DNA of 8,828 bases from an uncultured Flavobacterium sp. (GTDB lineage: Bacteria > Bacteroidota > Bacteroidia > Flavobacteriales > Flavobacteriaceae), in assembly GCA_946886675.1 (NCBI GenBank), contig CAMPIZ010000056.1:1-8828 (forward strand). Reading direction: 5' to 3'. Within the stretch, counting starts at the first letter, position 1. Each line of letters opens with the position of its first letter. The notes beneath the pieces were generated by a model. It did no database searches. It was not told the origin of the DNA and saw nothing but the letters and a program-made list of their open reading frames with translations. This document shows positions 6,113-8,828 of this stretch, piece after piece. The translations under genes and the position numbers were made by a program.

Positions 6113-7744
6113 TTATTTCTCTATCTCCCTTAAGTTTTCCATCTTTTTAAGCTCAAGGAAGCCCTTAATATCTTCAAAGTGCTCTTTAACACGTTTGTTG
6201 CCAAATTCGAATACTTTAGTAACCAATCCGTCAAGGAAATCCCTGTCGTGTGAGACCAGTACCAGCGTACCATCAAAAGCATTGAGGGCATCTTTAATAA
6301 TATCTTTGGTTTTCATATCGAGGTGGTTGGTAGGCTCATCCAGTATAAGCAGATTAACCGGCTCAAGCAATAACTTAATCATTGCGAGACGTGTCCTCTC
6401 CCCTCCCGAAAGCACTTTTACTTTTTTAGTGGTATCATCGCCACTAAACATAAAAGCCCCTAGCAGGTTCTTTATCTGAGTACGGATGTCACCTTCCGCA
6501 ATTCGGTCTATAGTTTCAAAAACCGTCAGGTTTTCATCAAGCAGGGATGCCTGGTTTTGGGCAAAGTAACCTATCTTAACGTTATGACCTACTTCAAGTT
6601 TACCCTCAAACTCCAGCTCTCCCATTATAGCTTTCACCATAGTAGATTTACCCTCACCGTTTTTACCTACAAAAGCAACTTTTTGTCCACGCTCTATAAC
6701 CATTGAAGCATCTTTGAATACCACATGGTCTCCATAAGACTTTGACAGCTCATTTACTACCACAGGATACTGTCCAGAACGTGGCGATGGTGGAAACTTA
6801 AGCCTTAACGCAGATGTATCTACCTCATCTACTTCTACAAGCTCCAGCTTTTCAAGCATTTTTACACGCGACTGCACCTGTAGTGTTTTTGAGTACGTAC
6901 CTTTAAAGCGTTCAATAAACTCCTGATTTTCGGCAATCATCTTTTGCTGCTCGTCATAAGCCTTTTGCTGCTGTGCTCGGCGCTCCTTGCGCAGTTCAAG
7001 ATAATGTGAGTATTTAGCCTTGTAATCATATATCCTCCCCATAGTAACTTCTATGGTACGGTTTGTAATATTATCTACAAAAGCCCTGTCGTGCGATATT
7101 ACCATAACGGCTTTGGCACTGTTTACAAGGAAATCCTCCAGCCACTGAATACTCTCAATATCCATGTGGTTTGTAGGCTCATCCAGTAATATTAGATCAG
7201 GTTTTTGAAGCAGTATCTTTGCCAACTCAATACGCATTCTCCATCCACCGCTAAACTCTGATGTCTGCCTGGTAAAATCCTCACGCGTAAAACCTATACC
7301 CAAAAGTACCTTTTCAACCTCAGCCTCATAATTTATTTCCTCAATTGAATAAAATTTTTCGCTAAGCTCTGATACCCTTTCAATAATCTTATAATACTCT
7401 TCCGACTCATAATCTGTACGCACGGTAAGTTCTTCGTTAAGCGCATCAATTTCTGCCTTCATTTTAAAAATACCGGCAAATGCTTTTGATGTCTCTTCAA
7501 ATACGGTGGCATTATCTTCGGTAAGCAAATGCTGTGGAAGATAAGCTATAACAGTTCCTTTAGGTGCAGAAATCGCTCCCGAAGAAGGTTTGTTTACTCC
7601 GGCAATAATTTTAAGCAGTGTCGATTTTCCCGCACCGTTCTTGCCCATAAGGGCAATTTTGTCGGTTTCATTAATAGAAAAAGAAACATCACTAAATAAA
7701 GTGGTACCGCCAAATTGTACCGAAAGCGCATCTACAGTTATCAT
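6113..7744 (-). CDS. ABC-F family ATPase (ribosome-associated, duplicated ATP-binding cassette)
   Basis: A 543-residue soluble protein with two ATP-binding cassettes and no membrane segment, as in the ABC-F (EttA/Uup/YbiT/YdiF) group that binds the ribosomal E site. Cassette 1 has Walker A GKNGAGKST (34-42), signature SGGWR (165-169) and Walker B LLDEPTNH (186-193). The charged interdomain linker (about 240-315, rich in K, R, E, Q, including ELRKERRAQQQKAYDEQQ) is the P-site tRNA-interaction motif region. Cassette 2 has Walker A GKNGEGKST (360-368), LSGGER (445-450) and LILDEPTNH (466-474). All catalytic residues are present. The start is the ATG at 7744; a TTG at 7777 in the same frame lies upstream of the likely transcription start. 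It has its own TTG/TATCTTTG promoter, and transcription ends at the bidirectional hairpin. Whether it gives antibiotic protection or is a housekeeping translation factor cannot be told; the latter is more likely. Confidence 0.93.
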   Translation of the reverse strand: MITVDALSVQFGGTTLFSDVSFSINETDKIALMGKNGAGKSTLLKIIAGVNKPSSGAISAPKGTVIAYLPQHLLTEDNATVFEETSKAFAGIFKMKAEIDALNEELTVRTDYESEEYYKIIERVSELSEKFYSIEEINYEAEVEKVLLGIGFTREDFTRQTSEFSGGWRMRIELAKILLQKPDLILLDEPTNHMDIESIQWLEDFLVNSAKAVMVISHDRAFVDNITNRTIEVTMGRIYDYKAKYSHYLELRKERRAQQQKAYDEQQKMIAENQEFIERFKGTYSKTLQVQSRVKMLEKLELVEVDEVDTSALRLKFPPSPRSGQYPVVVNELSKSYGDHVVFKDASMVIERGQKVAFVGKNGEGKSTMVKAIMGELEFEGKLEVGHNVKIGYFAQNQASLLDENLTVFETIDRIAEGDIRTQIKNLLGAFMFSGDDTTKKVKVLSGGERTRLAMIKLLLEPVNLLILDEPTNHLDMKTKDIIKDALNAFDGTLVLVSHDRDFLDGLVTKVFEFGNKRVKEHFEDIKGFLELKKMENLREIEK

Positions 7745-7763
7745 GAGTATTTTTTTGAAGCCG

Positions 7764-7793
7764 CAAAGATAGGACAATTAGGCAATTACACAA
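7764..7793 (-). promoter_or_regulatory. Bacteroidota-type promoter of the ABC-F gene
   Basis: Read on the minus strand: TTG (7793-7791), 19 bases, then TATCTTTG (7771-7764), an exact match to the TAnnTTTG -7 box of Bacteroidota with spacing in the usual range. The -7 box ends 19 bases before the ATG at 7744, so the leader is very short. This supports 7744 rather than 7777 as the start codon. Confidence 0.7.
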
Positions 7794-7805
7794 TCAGGCA
7801 GCATT

Positions 7806-7836
7806 TTGTTTAGGTTAAAAAGTTTGGCTATCTTTG
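7806..7836 (+). promoter_or_regulatory. Bacteroidota-type promoter of the miniprotein array
   Basis: TTG (7806-7808), 20 bases, then TATCTTTG (7829-7836), an exact TAnnTTTG box identical to the one serving the divergent ABC-F gene. It lies 25 bases before the ATG at 7862. It is the only such promoter seen ahead of the four small genes, so they are probably one transcript. Confidence 0.7.
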
Positions 7837-7861
7837 AGAATAGAATTTTTAATTGCTATAA

Positions 7862-8065
7862 ATGAAAAACTGGGCAAAGTTTGGCTTTATGTATGCTTTT
7901 ATTTTTGCATTCATCGCAGACATAGGTTTCCCACTAATGCAAGGTGAAGATATTCGCTTTACAAGACTCCTGATAGATTTTGCGGTTGCCGGGTCAATTG
8001 GTTTTAGTCTTGGTCATTACAACTACAAAAAAACAAAAGAAACTAATCAAAAAAGCGACTCTTAG
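7862..8065 (+). CDS. Two-helix membrane miniprotein, first of four tandem paralogues
   Basis: A 67-residue protein of unknown function. It starts MKNWAKFG, followed by a hydrophobic helix (about 8-24), a short loop with FPLMQGED and the pair TR (34-35), a second hydrophobic stretch (about 36-50) ending in LGHY, and a basic, polar tail (KKTKETNQKSDS). It shares MKxW, FP-x-x-x-G-[DE], T[RK] and the glycine-containing end of helix 2 with the next three genes. It is the most diverged in helix 2, having AVAGS where the others have P-[VF]-W. The ATG follows the promoter at 7806-7836. Its stop TAG is directly followed by the ATG of the second gene. Both termini are probably cytoplasmic, given basic residues at each end. 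It is unlikely to be a shadow because no overlapping frame is better and the paralogy is clear. Confidence 0.75.
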   Translation: MKNWAKFGFMYAFIFAFIADIGFPLMQGEDIRFTRLLIDFAVAGSIGFSLGHYNYKKTKETNQKSDS

Positions 8066-8272
8066 ATGAAAAACTGGATAAAGTTTGGCCTTATATGGGG
8101 CGTTTTTATGTTCCTTATCATTAACGTAGGCTTTCCGCTTTATGATGGCGATAAACTTGATATAACCAGGATGGTAGTTTCCTTTCCGGTATGGATAATA
8201 TTCGGGCTTATATTTGGCTATGTATCCAGAAGCCGGAAAAGCGGACCCAACAAACAAATTAAATCCAAATGA
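8066..8272 (+). CDS. Two-helix membrane miniprotein, second paralogue
   Basis: A 68-residue protein starting MKNWIKFGLIWG, with helix 1 at about 7-24, FPLYDGDKLDITR (23-35) as loop, helix 2 around SFPVWIIFGLIFGY (39-52), and a basic tail (SRSRKSGPNKQIKSK). It is closest to the first and fourth copies. The first roughly 30 bases nearly repeat those of the first gene, differing at three positions before the two diverge. It starts immediately after the preceding TAG with no spacer and no separate ribosome binding site, which suggests coupled translation. Its own stop overlaps the next start (ATGA, 8269-8272). Function unknown; two transmembrane helices with a conserved Pro in each suggest an integral membrane assembly component rather than a toxin, but this is inference. 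Confidence 0.78.
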   Translation: MKNWIKFGLIWGVFMFLIINVGFPLYDGDKLDITRMVVSFPVWIIFGLIFGYVSRSRKSGPNKQIKSK

Positions 8273-8502
8273 GAAAACAATGGGTATTTGACGGCATAGC
8301 GTGGGGAGTAATAATGTATGTGCTTATAACTTTCATATTTCCTATTACAGGGATTGATGATAGCCCTATCACACTTAGGAAATCTTTAATTTCTATACCC
8401 GTATGGCTTTTAGGCGGCTTGCTCTTTGGGTTTGTTATGCAGAAGATAAATGCTAAATATCCCAAGAAACAAAGTAAAGATGATAATGAAAAAATGGGTT
8501 AG
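8269..8502 (+). CDS. Two-helix membrane miniprotein, third paralogue
   Basis: A 77-residue protein starting MRKQWVFDGIAWG, one residue longer before the Trp than its siblings. Helix 1 is about 8-24, the loop FPITGIDDSPITLRK carries the FP and T-x-R features, and helix 2 includes ISIPVWLLGGLLFGF (41-55). The tail (NAKYPKKQSKDDNEKMG) is the longest, partly because it reads through the start of the fourth gene. It begins within the ATGA overlap with the second gene and ends at TAG 8500-8502, 17 bases inside the next coding region. The same family position and spacing support it as a real gene of unknown function. Confidence 0.77.
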   Translation: MRKQWVFDGIAWGVIMYVLITFIFPITGIDDSPITLRKSLISIPVWLLGGLLFGFVMQKINAKYPKKQSKDDNEKMG

Positions 8503-8677
8503 ATCCGGACTGGTATGGGGCGGTATTCTCTACATTATCGCCATGATAATCTTTCCACTTATTGATGGCGAAAGATTTTCTTATACCAAAATCCTGATAG
8601 GTATACCTTTTTGGATCGTAGTAGGCATTATTTTAGGTTATCTTTTTGACAGGAGAAAAAAACACAGGAAAAGTTAA
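8486..8677 (+). CDS. Two-helix membrane miniprotein, fourth paralogue
   Basis: A 63-residue protein from the ATG at 8486 (MKKWVRSGLVWGG). This start is chosen because all siblings begin M-[KR]-x-(x)-W. In-frame ATGs at 8480 and 8450 would add 2 or 12 residues that have no counterpart. Helix 1 is about 7-23, the loop is FPLIDGERFSYTK (23-35), helix 2 includes IPFWIVVGIILGY (40-52), and the tail is strongly basic (DRRKKHRKS). It overlaps the third gene by 17 bases, the same length as the overlap in the sigma operon. Its stop TAA (8675-8677) overlaps the stop of the convergent hydrolase gene, so no intrinsic terminator fits between them. Function unknown. Confidence 0.77.
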   Translation: MKKWVRSGLVWGGILYIIAMIIFPLIDGERFSYTKILIGIPFWIVVGIILGYLFDRRKKHRKS

Positions 8678-8828
8678 TTTAATATTTCGGCTAACTTTTC
8701 CCTATATTCTTTTACAGAGCCATTTATTAAATGACTCCCACCATCAATTCTGATTAACACTATTTTTTCCGGATATAATTCTTTAAGTCTTTCAGAATTA
8801 TTATAGGTTATTATTCTGTCTTTAGTAC
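8674..8828 (-). CDS. C-terminal end of a probable alpha/beta hydrolase (truncated by the window edge)
   Basis: The minus strand has an open frame of 50 codons running in from the window end and stopping at TAA (8676-8674). It reads TKDRIITYNNSERLKELYPE, then KIVLIRIDGGSHLINGSVKE and YREKLAEILN. This has the layout of the alpha/beta hydrolase C-terminus: a '(G)T-x-D' turn carrying the acidic catalytic residue (here TKD), a segment placing the substrate-side loop (YNNSERL), a beta strand, and the catalytic histidine in GGSHLI. It is therefore the last quarter or so of a serine hydrolase, possibly a dienelactone-hydrolase- or esterase-like enzyme. The nucleophile region lies outside the window, so activity and substrate are unknown. 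The gene converges on the miniprotein array with stop codons overlapping. Confidence 0.75.
   Translation of the reverse strand, partial: TKDRIITYNNSERLKELYPEKIVLIRIDGGSHLINGSVKEYREKLAEILN

Noticed and set aside
7745..7777. TTG start at 7777 for the ABC-F gene
   Set aside because: The region contains the promoter -7 box (7764-7771), and ABC-F proteins start just before the first cassette as MITVDALSV does.
7994..8465. Minus-strand open frames of 68-87 codons across the miniprotein array
   Set aside because: They cross gene junctions antisense to four clearly paralogous genes; no homologous repetition among them.

Overview
The window looks like a chromosomal segment of a member of the Flavobacteriaceae (phylum Bacteroidota). 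It is AT-rich and lacks strong Shine-Dalgarno sequences. It carries promoters of the Bacteroidota type (TTG, about 19-20 bases, TAnnTTTG), a SusC-type plug signature, and gene families typical of flavobacteria. No mobile element, CRISPR array, tRNA or rRNA was seen, and no gene-free stretch reaches 300 bases.

Layout. 101-607 (+) encodes a small secreted outer-membrane beta-barrel protein that ends at a strong hairpin terminator (650-675). 674-1555 (-) encodes a PPK2-family polyphosphate kinase and converges on that terminator. 1630-2475 (+) encodes a cytoplasmic propeller-like protein of unknown function, followed by a weaker terminator (2483-2525).

Next comes the most interesting unit, 2583-6063 (+), a tight three-gene operon. 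It holds an ECF sigma factor, an 860-residue membrane protein overlapping it by 17 bases, and a small secreted protein 6 bases further on. The 860-residue protein joins four parts: an anti-sigma-like cytoplasmic N-terminus, one transmembrane helix, a SusC/RagA-type TonB-receptor plug domain with no barrel, and a complete YfbK-like von Willebrand A module with an intact metal site. I infer a one-polypeptide envelope sensor that controls its own sigma factor. An ECF-like promoter motif ahead of the sigma gene (2537-2564) suggests autoregulation. The operon closes with a bidirectional terminator (6064-6092).

6113-7744 (-) encodes an ABC-F ATPase that converges on the same terminator. A compact divergent promoter region (7764-7836) then drives the ABC-F gene leftward. 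Rightward it drives a compact array of four paralogous two-helix membrane miniproteins (7862-8677), whose start and stop codons abut or overlap at every junction. The last of these converges, with overlapping stop codons, on the C-terminal end of a probable alpha/beta hydrolase (8674-8828, -) that runs off the window.
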